A stretch of DNA of 64,000 bases from Prolixibacter sp. NT017 (GCF_009617875.1 NZ_BLAV01000001.1:2294001-2358000), one strand, 5' to 3'. Positions 8,654 to 17,525 are shown, counted from the stretch's first letter. The notes: a model not told the origin generated them from the letters alone. A program made the numbers and translations.

Positions 8654-9235
8654 TTATTCGATTAGTTGTAATTGCAATTCAATTTGTCGCCTTAGTATCT
8701 CCTGGTCCGGATAAATTCTTCTCAATGAATTAATTCCACACCAAAGCGTAATTAAAAATTTTCCCAAAGAATCTGCCGGTAATTTTGATTTGATATTTCC
8801 CTTCTTCTGTTCCGCACAAATAATAGCTGTATACAACTCCTCCGTTTCTCTCAAAATCCCAATTGCTTCATCTTCCAATTCATCGTCAACGAAAGTCATT
8901 TCAACAATTGTATTTGCCACGATACATCCTTTTAAATGGGACTTTTCGGAAGCCACTGCCACACTAAGAAAAAAGTCTTTGATTAGCTCAATCGGGGTGT
9001 CGCTGTTTTCAAGCTTGGTTTTGAAATCATTAAAATCTTCTCTCCGTTGTTGAAGTGATTTTTTAAAAAGCTCTTTTTTCCCTCCCTTGAACGTATTATA
9101 TAAACTCCCTGCCCCAGCCCCCGTCGCTTTACTTAGGTCCGATAACGAAGTGGCGCAAAAACCTCGTTCCCAGAACACTTCCTGGGCCTTCAGAATTATA
9201 TCTTTGTCTCGAAATATACTCGGTCTCCCTTTCAT
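8654..9235 (-). CDS. TetR/AcrR-family transcriptional repressor
   Basis: 193 residues. The N-terminal helix-turn-helix is classic TetR (AQEVFWERGFCATSLSDLSK, then SLYNTFKGGKKELF; residues about 17-60). The C-terminal ligand domain begins at about residue 75, and GCIVANTIVEM resembles the ligand domain of the AefR/YcdC branch. It precedes the SDR gene at 7819-8610 by 43 bases and likely represses itself and that gene. Upstream of its start two copies of TTCGATAC occur (about 9249-9256 and 9288-9295), possible half-sites of its operator; this is only suggestive. Confidence 0.85.
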   Translation of the reverse strand: MKGRPSIFRDKDIILKAQEVFWERGFCATSLSDLSKATGAGAGSLYNTFKGGKKELFKKSLQQRREDFNDFKTKLENSDTPIELIKDFFLSVAVASEKSHLKGCIVANTIVEMTFVDDELEDEAIGILRETEELYTAIICAEQKKGNIKSKLPADSLGKFLITLWCGINSLRRIYPDQEILRRQIELQLQLIE

Positions 9236-9823
9236 CTATTATTGTAATATTCGATACAAAAATAGTAAAAACTAATTAATATGCTCAGTTCGATACTTTT
9301 TTTTGATTTACTACCACCATTTTGCGGCATCAACGTCGAATGTGCCAAAACTACTACACTATCTAGACGCAAGGATTCCATACATAAACAACGAAACCCG
9401 AAAAATTTCAAAACCTCGTGAAGTCCTCGCCATGAAGCCGCAGAGATTTTAACTCTAAAAATATCGGGATTTAGGTACTCTGAATCCCGATATCTGCAAA
9501 AAAAACAGTAATAAATTCGTTTTCTGTCCTCCTGACAAACGGCAGGTCAAAGTGCCCCTTCCGTCCGCTTCACGGTTTTGTTCTTTCCAGCCCACTTCCC
9601 GGATTCCCGCACAAAAACAGAAAGATTGAACTATTACAGGAAATGCCAAATGCGTGAACATTTGCGTTGTTATCAATAAACACATGAAAAATGTAAGGGT
9701 AAATATCCATCACCATCCGAAATAGTGTATCGTGGTCTTAATTCAGCCCCTGAAGAGCGTTTTCAGGGACTTTTATATGTCCTTTTTCCTCGTCCCCAGA
9801 GTACCACCACAACGGTCATCGCT
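9236..9823. other. Gene-free stretch with repeat copy
   Basis: About 590 bases. It holds the tetR promoter region at the left, a partial copy of the dispersed repeat (9548-9613), and otherwise nothing recognisable. A 76-codon minus-strand frame crossing the repeat is not considered a gene. Confidence 0.5.
9548..9613. repeat. Dispersed non-coding repeat, copy B (partial)
   Basis: GTCAAAGTGCCCCTTCCG and, after a short spacer, CAGCCCACTTCCCGG and CCCGCACAAAA match the 5' part of copies A and C. The copy stops before the CCATTCCCG block and the palindrome. It aligns with copy C from 17950 onward (ATCAAAGTGCTCCTTCTACC), showing that the repeat extends further 5' than copy A alone would suggest. 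Confidence 0.55.
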
Positions 9824-10759
9824 TCAGATAGTCTTTATCTGTTCAATTCGGATTTTTGATTTTATGCGTATCATTTCTCCCAGCAGCCTGGTATTCGTCA
9901 CCAGACCGGGTACGCCTGCTTCGTCAGCCAGTCTTGCCATTTCAAGATTCAGGCTCTCAATTTCAGTTCTCCTGTTATTTCTGATATCCTCGTAAGTTGA
10001 AATAAGTTGTCCTTCTGCCCGCTGGCTTATCTGCAACAGCTTTTCTTTTATCTCTCCCGAATGAACTACGATACCCAATTTATCCGCCAGCGCTACGCAT
10101 TCACCAATGATGCTTTCCGCCAATTCCAGGGCTTCCGGATTCGTGTGAAAGATTCCGTTGTCAACTTCAAGCAGTGGACAAATTGAATTGAAGGCACAAT
10201 TTATAATGGCCTTATCCCATACATATTTCACAATATTGAATTCGCTTCTAAATGCAAAATGAACAGTACTAATTTGCCCGACGATGGAATTCAGAACTGT
10301 TTCCTTTCCATTGATGATTCCAACAGGAGAAGCTGTAACCGACTTAAACGACACCTGATTGGTACTGACGATCTGACTGGTAGAAAACAGCACACACCGA
10401 TAGAGTTGGTCGAAATCTTCGAAAGGCTTTTCGACATTCAACCCGTTCTGAAGCAAAACAATCGAAAAACGGCCCTTCTTGTTCTTCAGTTTCGCGGCAA
10501 GCATTTCATTGGCAAAAGCTTTGGTTGTAACCAGTACAATACCATCGATAGCAGACAGGTTGCTAAAGGTGGTGGTGGTTATTTGCTGCTGAAACGTCTG
10601 ATTTTCCCCGTTGGTTACTGTGATGAGTTCTACTTTGGCAGGTATATTATCTTCACGCCCCCTGATAAGCGCCACATCCCTGTTCTCACTCTGCAAAAAA
10701 ACAGCCAGAGCTTTTCCTATTGCTCCGGCTCCGATGATGTATATTTTTTTGTTATCCAT
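9824..10759 (-). CDS. Ketopantoate reductase-like protein (PanE/ApbA family)
   Basis: 311 residues. The N-terminal Rossmann motif YIIGAGAIGKALAVFLQ (residues about 7-23) binds NADPH. The C-terminal helical domain carries the family Lys in KYVWDKAIINCAFNSICPLL (about residue 190). Family members reduce 2-dehydropantoate to pantoate for coenzyme A synthesis, but many PanE-like proteins act on other 2-oxo acids. Here the gene follows an MBL hydrolase by 5 bases and an AraC regulator, not pantothenate genes, so a catabolic or detoxifying role for a related oxo-acid is at least as likely. Confidence 0.75.
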   Translation of the reverse strand: MDNKKIYIIGAGAIGKALAVFLQSENRDVALIRGREDNIPAKVELITVTNGENQTFQQQITTTTFSNLSAIDGIVLVTTKAFANEMLAAKLKNKKGRFSIVLLQNGLNVEKPFEDFDQLYRCVLFSTSQIVSTNQVSFKSVTASPVGIINGKETVLNSIVGQISTVHFAFRSEFNIVKYVWDKAIINCAFNSICPLLEVDNGIFHTNPEALELAESIIGECVALADKLGIVVHSGEIKEKLLQISQRAEGQLISTYEDIRNNRRTEIESLNLEMARLADEAGVPGLVTNTRLLGEMIRIKSKIRIEQIKTI

Positions 10760-10764
10760 AAATA

Positions 10765-11556
10765 CTAATTAAGTTTAATCATTTCCCCGTCTTCCGGCAC
10801 ATAAACCTGCCTCATATCTATTCCACTGGTCCGCAGGTATTCCTTCAGACTCTTCCGCGAAACGGTTTCATGATCCAGGGCTCCTATGTGAACAGCCACT
10901 ACCGATATTTGTTCCCTGTAGGTCAGTAGTTTCAATACCTGTTTTTCATCCATAATAACCTGGTGAATATGTTTCAGGGAAATTTGTTCTCTGAACGGGT
11001 TGTCCTCGGGTAAAAAAACATTTCCTCCTGCATTGCAGATAACCACACCCGGATTATACCTGTCCAACGTTTCTTTAACCGAATCGCACCAAACGGTGTC
11101 GCCGGTAATGTATAATGGCGGTTCATCTCTTGTTTCCAGGATATACCCCGAAACTGCTCCCATTACCTTTAAAATCTCGCCATCACCGTGTTGAGCTCCT
11201 ACCCTCGAAATCTTTACCATCCCCAATTGATCTTCCTGGTCAATGACGTTTATCTTCGAAAATCCCATTTCTTTTATCGCTTCCGCATCAGCTGGCTGAA
11301 CAACAAACGGAACTGACGTTGGAACTGCCTGCCGTGCCCTCTCATCAAAATGGTCAGGATGTAAATGAGTGAGCAATACATAATCGACATCTTCCAGTAT
11401 TTCTGATATCGGTACAGGCAAAGGCACTACAGGGTTAGGAGATTTCCCGGCAAAGGGAGGAAGACTGCCCATATCGCCCAGGAACGGATCGACCAGCCAG
11501 GTTTTTTCGCCAAATTTAATTTTTACGGTGGCATTTCTTATCAGTTGAATATCCAT
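10765..11556 (-). CDS. MBL-fold metal-dependent hydrolase (UlaG-like)
   Basis: About 263 residues from the Met at 11556 (MDIQLIRNATVKIKFGEKTW). That start is preferred over one 14 codons upstream because the fold's first strand begins there. Metal site: HLHPDH (HxHxDH, about residues 75-80), a later ITGDTVW that supplies the bridging Asp, and a C-terminal AVHIGALDH. The layout resembles L-ascorbate-6-phosphate lactonase and related MBL hydrolases; the substrate is unknown. It is co-transcribed with the AraC regulator (11604 onward) and the PanE-like reductase (5-base gap), so the three probably serve one inducible pathway. Confidence 0.8.
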   Translation of the reverse strand: MDIQLIRNATVKIKFGEKTWLVDPFLGDMGSLPPFAGKSPNPVVPLPVPISEILEDVDYVLLTHLHPDHFDERARQAVPTSVPFVVQPADAEAIKEMGFSKINVIDQEDQLGMVKISRVGAQHGDGEILKVMGAVSGYILETRDEPPLYITGDTVWCDSVKETLDRYNPGVVICNAGGNVFLPEDNPFREQISLKHIHQVIMDEKQVLKLLTYREQISVVAVHIGALDHETVSRKSLKEYLRTSGIDMRQVYVPEDGEMIKLN

Positions 11557-11603
11557 AATTACATTGTTTTCCACGAATGTAAAGCCGGACCAGAACAAAG
11601 TAG

Positions 11604-12509
11604 CTATTGAGAATTGCTATTTTCTCTCCTGTATTTTTGCGGTGTTTTCGACAACTCCTTTTTTAGGACCGGGTATATGGCGTTAGGTTCGCGAAAACCA
11701 ACAGAGTAGGCTATTTCGGCAATGGGCATATCGGTTTCCCGGATTAAATACCGGGCTTTCTCGATTCTGATTCCCCTGATGTATTGATAAGGAGAAATTC
11801 CATGTACGCTTTTAAAGGTTCTCAAGAAATGAAATTCCGACATCGCCACTAATTTGGAGATGTGATTTACTGATAATCCAGGGTTGTTGTAATGACTGTA
11901 GATATAGTCTTTCGCAATAAGCATTCGTCGGAACAACTCTTCTCTTGTCGATTTTTTGGCTACCGGAATATTGACGTTTTTGCTTCGCTCTTTATGGTCC
12001 GAATGCAGGCAACCCGACAGAATGTTGACAAGGAAAGTCTCTTCTTCCTCTTCCCGATAAGAATCAATCATCCGATTCATATGCGGAGTTTTGAAATGCA
12101 GGTGATTAATAAACCGATAAGATGTATTCTCCCCAAAAGGGCAATCCAGCAGTTGTTCGTCTGAACTCAAGAGAGCATGCATGGCCTCCGTATAGAAATC
12201 ATAATTCAGATGCACATTAAATGTTTCAACAAGCTCTTCCGAGTCAATCTTGTAATCGAACGATTCGAATGGATTACACACATAAAAGGTTTGTTCGCAA
12301 ACCTTAAGACTCCGTCTGTTTGTATAAATATTTGCTGTACCTCTCTTGTTAGCCAAAATGCTGAGTGAACTTTCAAATACCGATTTCTCGTATTGCTTCT
12401 TTGACGAAGTTGCCACCACATTCGGCCACTCAATATCCCGCTTCTGATTTTGAACCACATTGGTAAGTCTGTCGAGGATTTTCTGTTCCGGAAATTCGAG
12501 TACGTTCAT
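11604..12509 (-). CDS. AraC-family transcriptional regulator
   Basis: 301 residues. The C-terminal 100 residues hold the two helix-turn-helix motifs of AraC/XylS (LSVNHISKLVAMSEFHFLRT and then PIAEIAYSVGFREPNAIYPV), ending TPQKYRREN. The N-terminal 190 residues form a cupin-like sensory region without obvious ligand residues (VCEQTFYVCNPFESFDYKI). First gene of an apparent operon with the MBL hydrolase and the PanE-like reductase, which it presumably activates. The 144 bases upstream, to 12653, should hold the promoter. Confidence 0.85.
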   Translation of the reverse strand: MNVLEFPEQKILDRLTNVVQNQKRDIEWPNVVATSSKKQYEKSVFESSLSILANKRGTANIYTNRRSLKVCEQTFYVCNPFESFDYKIDSEELVETFNVHLNYDFYTEAMHALLSSDEQLLDCPFGENTSYRFINHLHFKTPHMNRMIDSYREEEEETFLVNILSGCLHSDHKERSKNVNIPVAKKSTREELFRRMLIAKDYIYSHYNNPGLSVNHISKLVAMSEFHFLRTFKSVHGISPYQYIRGIRIEKARYLIRETDMPIAEIAYSVGFREPNAIYPVLKKELSKTPQKYRRENSNSQ

Positions 12510-12653
12510 TTGCCTGTGCTGGTTTTCTAAATTACGTTATCGAACTTGTACAAGTTTCAGCAAGACTCACGTTGGAGAAATGCTGTTAAAATTATCAACC
12601 GGGTAAACTGCCAACAACAAAAACGGTTTGAACCTGAGACTTCGACTTCCTAA

Positions 12654-13310
12654 TCAATAATTTTCAGTTTTTAAATCCAGTTCACCGTAATGATTGACAA
12701 TCAAATCGGCTATTCCGAACTCCGCTTTTGCATGGGCATCATTGACAATGGCGATAGTTTTCATTCCTGCCTTCCTCGCCGCCATCAGTCCTGATGGGGA
12801 ATCTTCAATGGCCACACAAGCGTCCGGTGTTAGTCCCAATTTCTCAATGACTGATAAATAAACCGCGGGGCTGGGTTTCCCTTCCTGCTCATGTTCGGCA
12901 GAGGCAATTGCATCGAAATAATCGCTGATCCCCAGCTTTTCCAGGACAACCGGGATTAATAGAGCAGGCGAATTGGTCGCCAGCCCGATTTTGTATCCCT
13001 GTTGCTTTATTTTCCTGATAAAACGCTCCACACCATCAATCGCCTTACCTTCTTGCCTTATTAAACCGGCCACTCGTTCAATGACCTTGTTCTCGACCTC
13101 TGCCAACGACTTTTCCTTCCAGGGAAACCGCTCGTACCAAAACTGAGTAACAGCAGCCGTGGTCATTGCTTCGGTGAACTCACACAACTCCGGTGACAAT
13201 TCCACGCCAACCGATGAAAAGACTTCCTGTTCCGCCCTTTTCCAGATGGCTTCGGAATCAATGATGACTCCATCCATATCAAAAATTACTGCCTCAATTT
13301 TCTGCTTCAT
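12654..13310 (-). CDS. HAD-family phosphatase (HxpB/beta-phosphoglucomutase-like)
   Basis: 218 residues with all four HAD motifs: FDMDGVIIDSE (nucleophile and acid Asp), LATNSPA, the Lys in GKPSPAVY, and IEDSPSGLMAA. The helical cap in residues 15-85 (AEQEVFSSVGVELSPEL) is of the C1 type seen in hexitol phosphatase B and beta-phosphoglucomutase. It is the last gene of the thiamine operon, 3 bases after thiD. Placement suggests a phosphatase acting on a thiamine precursor or thiamine phosphate, but the family is broad and this is inference. A sugar-phosphate phosphatase carried along in the operon is the alternative. Confidence 0.8.
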   Translation of the reverse strand: MKQKIEAVIFDMDGVIIDSEAIWKRAEQEVFSSVGVELSPELCEFTEAMTTAAVTQFWYERFPWKEKSLAEVENKVIERVAGLIRQEGKAIDGVERFIRKIKQQGYKIGLATNSPALLIPVVLEKLGISDYFDAIASAEHEQEGKPSPAVYLSVIEKLGLTPDACVAIEDSPSGLMAARKAGMKTIAIVNDAHAKAEFGIADLIVNHYGELDLKTENY

Positions 13311-13313
13311 AAC

Positions 13314-14120
13314 TCATTTCCAAAAATGATAAAAATGGTGAACCGGACCATGTCCCTTCCCTATTTCGTATTTTGAACCTTCCGCAATGGCCTGGTTCAT
13401 GTAATTCTTCGCTTCTTTTATGGCCTCGTTCAGTGGAAGCTGCTGTGCCAAAAAAGAGGCAATAGCTGAGGAGAAAGTACATCCGGTTCCATGTGTATTC
13501 CGGGTCATAATGCGCTTCGAACGTAGCTCAATGATTTCATCCGTTTCGGCATTATAAAACACGTCGACCAACTCTTCCTCACTCAGGTGCCCCGCTTTGA
13601 GCAGGACCGAAACCGTTCCGTTACAGGAAAGAGTTTTAATGACTTCCGGCAGGTCCGATTGTTTTCGAATGGTTCTGCCGGATAGAATCTCTGCTTCCGG
13701 AATATTGGGCGTTATCACCCGTACCATGGGAATCAGTTCGTTTTGCAAAGTCGATATGGCTTCATCCTGCAAAAGCTTATCTCCGGATGTGGCCACCATC
13801 ACCGGGTCAAGGACGATGTTCGCGATCCCGTAACGGACTAACATTTCTTTCACGGCTAAAATCAACTCGGAAGAGTGCAGCATCCCGATTTTAACTGCAT
13901 CCACACCGATATCATCCACCACCGATTTGATTTGCCCTTTCACAAAATCGATGGGCACCGGATGGACTCCGTAAACACCTACTGTATTCTCATCAACGAT
14001 AGCTGTTATGGCTGTCGTACCAAAACATCCGCAGGCCGACATGGTTTTCAGATCGGCCTGAATGCCGGCCCCGCCACTGGGGTCGCTTCCGGCAATGGTT
14101 AAAACTCGTTTGTATTGCAT
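13314..14120 (-). CDS. thiD: Hydroxymethylpyrimidine/phosphomethylpyrimidine kinase
   Basis: 268-residue ribokinase-fold enzyme that phosphorylates HMP to HMP-P and then HMP-PP for thiamine synthesis. The start MQYKRVLTIAGSDPSGGAGI shows the substrate-binding GSDxSGGAGIQAD signature, the middle has VLDPVMVATSGDKLL, and the C-terminal NTHGTGCTFSSAIAS contains the anion hole and catalytic base (GTGCT). Full length for the family. It lies 30 bases after thiL and 3 bases before the HAD gene. Regulation is presumably through the TPP riboswitch at the head of the operon. Confidence 0.95.
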   Translation of the reverse strand: MQYKRVLTIAGSDPSGGAGIQADLKTMSACGCFGTTAITAIVDENTVGVYGVHPVPIDFVKGQIKSVVDDIGVDAVKIGMLHSSELILAVKEMLVRYGIANIVLDPVMVATSGDKLLQDEAISTLQNELIPMVRVITPNIPEAEILSGRTIRKQSDLPEVIKTLSCNGTVSVLLKAGHLSEEELVDVFYNAETDEIIELRSKRIMTRNTHGTGCTFSSAIASFLAQQLPLNEAIKEAKNYMNQAIAEGSKYEIGKGHGPVHHFYHFWK

Positions 14121-14150
14121 AGGTTACTCCATGTTTTCACATACGTTGGA

Positions 14151-15152
14151 TTACAAAAAATGATTAAACCCGCCTTTGGCAAAGGTGACTGCTTGTCCAT
14201 TCCGGAACCATTGAACAGCCGGTTCTCCCTCTTCGATGGTTCCGACCGGGTAAACCGGTTGATTAAATTTCCGGAGGAATTCTTCCTGCAACTCTTCCAA
14301 CTGTCCCCCCTCAACCGTAAAAAGCAATTCATAATCCTCTCCTCCACCGGTAGCCAGCTCCTCAACATTCCAGCGTTGATCTTCACAAACCTTCCTCAAA
14401 CTCTCGGAAACAGGAAGCTTGTCAAGATGAACCCGGGCTGTTTTACCGGAAGCTTTTAAGATATGCTTCAAATCGGATGCAATCCCGTCGGATACATCCA
14501 TCATGGCATGTACGCCGGGAAAATCTTGCAGGAAGCGCCCTTCGGGCAGACGTGGTTCGGGCAAATGGTGCCGGTTCAGTAAATAGTTGCTGTCAGTAGT
14601 CGGTGCTACCTTCTCCAACAAAACCTTCAGGCCGCCTCCCGAATCGCCCAGGTACCCGGTGGTGCAAATCACATCACCGGTTTGTGCGATCGAACGAAGA
14701 CGCGCCATTCCCTTTGGACACTTGCCCAGTACACTGACATTAATCGCCAGGTGTTTGACTGACTGGGTGGTGTCTCCCCCCAGTAACGGGACCTTGTATT
14801 TTGCCGATATTTCACGATACCCTTTCATGAGTTCATCCAGGTATTCGACCTCTATTTCCGGAGGAATAGCAATGGAAAGAAATGTTCCCAGCGGTTCACC
14901 TCCCATCGCGGCAATATCGCTCAGGTTAACGGCTACCGATTTATATCCCAGTTGCCGGGGAGTGATCCCTTCCCGAAGAAAATGAATGTCTTCCACCAAC
15001 ATATCCGTCGTGACCAGGAGGTCCTCCGATTCGTTCATGGGCAGAACGGCACAGTCGTCACCAATCCCGGTGACATTCTGTGTGAGCAATGATTTGAATT
15101 CCGGTGAAAATCGTTCAATAAAACCGAATTCACCTATTTCCCTGAGTTTCAT
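14151..15152 (-). CDS. thiL: Thiamine-monophosphate kinase
   Basis: 333 residues, ATP-dependent phosphorylation of TMP to the active cofactor TPP. PurM/ThiL-fold motifs: TGIGDDCAVLPM (metal/substrate loop, about residues 29-40), LVTTDMLVEDIHF, LLGGDTTQS, CTTGYLGDSGGGLKVL and MMDVSDGIASDL. Full length. Fourth gene of the thiamine operon: tenA ends 23 bases upstream and thiD starts 30 bases downstream. Its presence means the neighbouring HAD phosphatase is not needed to make TPP by the dephosphorylation-pyrophosphorylation route. Confidence 0.95.
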   Translation of the reverse strand: MKLREIGEFGFIERFSPEFKSLLTQNVTGIGDDCAVLPMNESEDLLVTTDMLVEDIHFLREGITPRQLGYKSVAVNLSDIAAMGGEPLGTFLSIAIPPEIEVEYLDELMKGYREISAKYKVPLLGGDTTQSVKHLAINVSVLGKCPKGMARLRSIAQTGDVICTTGYLGDSGGGLKVLLEKVAPTTDSNYLLNRHHLPEPRLPEGRFLQDFPGVHAMMDVSDGIASDLKHILKASGKTARVHLDKLPVSESLRKVCEDQRWNVEELATGGGEDYELLFTVEGGQLEELQEEFLRKFNQPVYPVGTIEEGEPAVQWFRNGQAVTFAKGGFNHFL

Positions 15153-15175
15153 TTTTCATGGGTTTTCATGATTCA

Positions 15176-15823
15176 CTAAACGGGCCATGCTTCCTGTCTC
15201 CAGGCACTGTCCCAAAACATCCACTCCAGCTGACATCCTTTCATAAACGCTCTTGTCATACCAACCCTGCGTTCTTCCGTACTCCGAACAGCCAATTCGT
15301 CTCCTATCGAAAGGGCCTGTTCCACCGCCAGGGCAAAATCCTCACCTCCGTACGTATCAATCCATGACTGGTACGGGTTATCCCCGGCCGTTTGATTCAC
15401 CAGGATATAATCTCCAACCTTCTTGTATACCAAAAAACAAGGCAGGACCGATGCCACCACTTCTTCGATGGAAGCCCCGGTCAGTTGCCCGTACATAAAT
15501 CCGGTATAGAGCTGGCAAGAGGGAGTCGGTTCGGTATGATTGGTTGTCCCGTTAAGGTAAAGCTGATGCAGGGCTTGTTCTATGGCTACCGTATCGGATG
15601 AGAAATGCAAAAAGGCTTCCCGCCATTCCTTCCGGTCCAACCGGGCCGCGATGCCCGCCAGTATTTTACCATATTCAGCCAGGTAGAGCGCATCCTGCTG
15701 CAGGTAGAAAAAGAATTTCTCTTTCGGCAGCGTGCCGTTCATCAATTCGTGCAAAAAGGGCAGCTTTAAAATGGCTGCATATACTTCTTCACTGGCCTTC
15801 CAGGCCTGTTCACTCCATTTCAT
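15176..15823 (-). CDS. tenA: Thiaminase II / aminopyrimidine aminohydrolase TenA
   Basis: 215-residue all-helical enzyme that hydrolyses aminopyrimidine breakdown products of thiamine to HMP, allowing base salvage. It shows the family pattern FLHELMNGTLPKEKFFFYLQ near the N-terminus, the catalytic Cys in VLPCFLVYKKVGD (about residue 134) and a C-terminal Glu region (AFMKGCQLEWMFWDSAW). The start overlaps the end of thiE by 14 bases, implying translational coupling. With ThiM and ThiD it makes up the salvage set; no de novo genes such as thiC or thiG appear in the window. Confidence 0.92.
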   Translation of the reverse strand: MKWSEQAWKASEEVYAAILKLPFLHELMNGTLPKEKFFFYLQQDALYLAEYGKILAGIAARLDRKEWREAFLHFSSDTVAIEQALHQLYLNGTTNHTEPTPSCQLYTGFMYGQLTGASIEEVVASVLPCFLVYKKVGDYILVNQTAGDNPYQSWIDTYGGEDFALAVEQALSIGDELAVRSTEERRVGMTRAFMKGCQLEWMFWDSAWRQEAWPV

Positions 15824-16457
15824 TGGGTACTCTTTTTTTAATGGCTAATTTTAGTTCTCTGGCAGCTTGTTGGGGATTATCGGCAGACGAAATGGCTGAA
15901 ACAACCGCAATACCGTCGGCTCTGCTATCCATTACCTGCGCTGCATTTTGCAGATTGATCCCTCCGATGGCTACTGCCGGATGCCGGGACAGGGAGGTCG
16001 CTTCTTTTAACCCCTCCAAACCAAACGGCTGCAGCGTATCGGTTTTGGTCAATGTGGCAAACACCGGTGAAATCCCGATATAATCCACATCCATCCGGTT
16101 GGCTTTCTCTACCTGTTGCATCGTTTCGACCGATAAGCCCAGGATTTTATTCTTACCCAAAATCCCGCGGGCCACCTGCCAGGGCATGTCGCTTTGCCCA
16201 ATGTGTAATCCATCTGCATCTACGGCCAGGGCAATATCCAGCCGGTCGTTGATAACTAACGGGATGTGTAGAGGATCGAGCAAAGCTTTCATGCGAATTC
16301 CCAGTTCATAGAATTCGCGGGTCGTGCCATCCTTTTCCCGTAGCTGAACCATGGTCACGCCTCCCTTTACCGCTTCCTCCACGATATAGCTAAGCGAGCG
16401 ACCGTTGGACAGTTCCCGATCGGTTACCAGGTACAGACTTAAGTCGAAGGAAGTCAT
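15810..16457 (-). CDS. thiE: Thiamine phosphate synthase
   Basis: 215-residue TIM barrel joining HMP-PP and thiazole phosphate to give TMP. Conserved motifs: MVQLREKDGTTREF, VINDRLDIALAVDADGLHIG (pyrophosphate and Mg site), GLSVETMQQ, DYIGISPVFATLTKTD and AIGGINLQN, ending with DGIAVVSAIS. Its ATG overlaps the end of thiM by 4 bases and its own end overlaps tenA by 14, so translation through the operon is tightly coupled. Confidence 0.95.
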   Translation of the reverse strand: MTSFDLSLYLVTDRELSNGRSLSYIVEEAVKGGVTMVQLREKDGTTREFYELGIRMKALLDPLHIPLVINDRLDIALAVDADGLHIGQSDMPWQVARGILGKNKILGLSVETMQQVEKANRMDVDYIGISPVFATLTKTDTLQPFGLEGLKEATSLSRHPAVAIGGINLQNAAQVMDSRADGIAVVSAISSADNPQQAARELKLAIKKRVPNEME

Positions 16458-17248
16458 AACCGGAAAGTTTGTGCGATATCGGCTTCCGATAGCTGGTAAA
16501 GCGTATCGATAAATTGAAGCTGTAATGAACCCGGACCGGAGGACTTATCAGTGGCCAGTTCGCCGGCAATTCCCATCACGGCCATGGCATGCGTGGCCGC
16601 TTTCAATGCGTCGCTGTTAACTGCTGCAAAAGCGCCGATCACAGCTGTTGCCGTACATCCCATCCCGGTCACTTTCGGCATGAGAAGGGAGCCGTTTTTA
16701 ATGGTGTGAACACGGATTCCATCCGTGATGAAATCCTCCGGACCGCTGATCACCACGACTGCTCCATTCCGGCTGGCCAGTTCGTTGGCACTATCGAGCG
16801 CCGAACGACTAGTCGCTGTACTATCCACCCCTTTCGTCCGTGCTTTGGCATGGGCCAAAGCCATAATTTCGGAGCCATTGCCCCGGATAAAATCCGGCCG
16901 GCATTGTTCCAGGATTTGGGCGGCTACTTCATTCCGGTAAGGTGTAGCCCCTACTCCAACCGGATCGAAAACAACAGGGATACCTTTTTCCCTGGCTGCT
17001 TTTCCCGCCAACAGCATCGCGTCGACCCAGTGCCGGCTAAGTGTTCCCATGTTGATCACCAACGCCGAGGCGATTCGGACCATATCGGCTACCTCCTCCG
17101 GCGCATGGGCCATCACCGGGGAAGCCCCTACGGCCAGTAAGGCATTGGCCGTGTTATTCATCACCACGTAATTGGTGATGTTGTGTACCAGGGGCGATTG
17201 CTCCCGTACCGCTTTCAAATCAGTGCTAATGGATTTTGCATCAATCAT
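16454..17248 (-). CDS. thiM: Hydroxyethylthiazole kinase
   Basis: About 264 residues from the Met at 17248 (MIDAKSISTDLKAVREQSPL). An upstream in-frame Met at 17323 would add 25 residues without family resemblance and would run into the leader, so the shorter start is chosen. Ribokinase-fold enzyme phosphorylating the thiazole moiety for salvage. Motifs: SPLVHNITNYVVMNNTANAL (substrate site), VFDPVGVGATPYR, ISGPEDFITD and the anion hole TGMGCTATAVIGAFAA. First gene of the thiamine operon, just downstream of the riboswitch terminator. Confidence 0.94.
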   Translation of the reverse strand: MIDAKSISTDLKAVREQSPLVHNITNYVVMNNTANALLAVGASPVMAHAPEEVADMVRIASALVINMGTLSRHWVDAMLLAGKAAREKGIPVVFDPVGVGATPYRNEVAAQILEQCRPDFIRGNGSEIMALAHAKARTKGVDSTATSRSALDSANELASRNGAVVVISGPEDFITDGIRVHTIKNGSLLMPKVTGMGCTATAVIGAFAAVNSDALKAATHAMAVMGIAGELATDKSSGPGSLQLQFIDTLYQLSEADIAQTFRL

Positions 17249-17331
17249 AGTTCTTAATTTTTGAGCACCATTAACAACCGGATTCAGGAAAATGCATTTG
17301 AACCGAGCACGTCTGCTCTCCATCCATTCAA

Positions 17332-17366
17332 TAAAAAAGCCGCTCCGCAGAACTGCGAAACGGCTT
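17332..17366 (-). terminator. Riboswitch-associated intrinsic terminator
   Basis: On the minus strand AAGCCGTTTCGCAG folds with CTGCGGAGCGGCTT (one internal mismatch region) and is followed at once by a run of six T. It lies between the TPP aptamer and thiM, the correct place for the expression platform. TPP binding is expected to favour this hairpin and stop transcription of the thi operon. Confidence 0.9.
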
Positions 17367-17398
17367 GTATCTATTCTATCAAATGAATCGACAAATAC

Positions 17399-17492
17399 AA
17401 TCCTCGTTTCCCTCCGCTGTTATGATACATTTCAGGTTTAAAGGGTATAATCTCAGACTGCCATTTCTCCGGCAGACACCCCTAACGAGATA
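17399..17492 (-). promoter_or_regulatory. TPP riboswitch (thi-box aptamer)
   Basis: The minus-strand sequence has the thi-box core in order: TTAGGGGTG, a variable P3 arm, CTGAGATTATACCC, AACCTGA, and GCGGAGGGAAACGAGGA. CTCGT at the 5' end pairs with ACGAG at the 3' end as P1. The aptamer is followed by an intrinsic terminator (17332-17366) and then thiM, so it represses thiamine salvage genes when TPP is plentiful. Confidence 0.95.
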
Positions 17493-17495
17493 AGG

Positions 17496-17525
17496 CAAAG
17501 GTATTAAAATTTCATTTTTGGCAAC
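17496..17525 (-). promoter_or_regulatory. Probable Bacteroidota-type promoter of the thi operon
   Basis: Minus strand: TACCTTTG at 17496-17503 matches the -7 consensus TAnnTTTG of the phylum's primary sigma factor. A TTG at 17522-17524 lies 18 bases upstream, near the usual -33 spacing. Transcription would start a few bases before the TPP aptamer, which is the expected arrangement. Confidence 0.55.
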
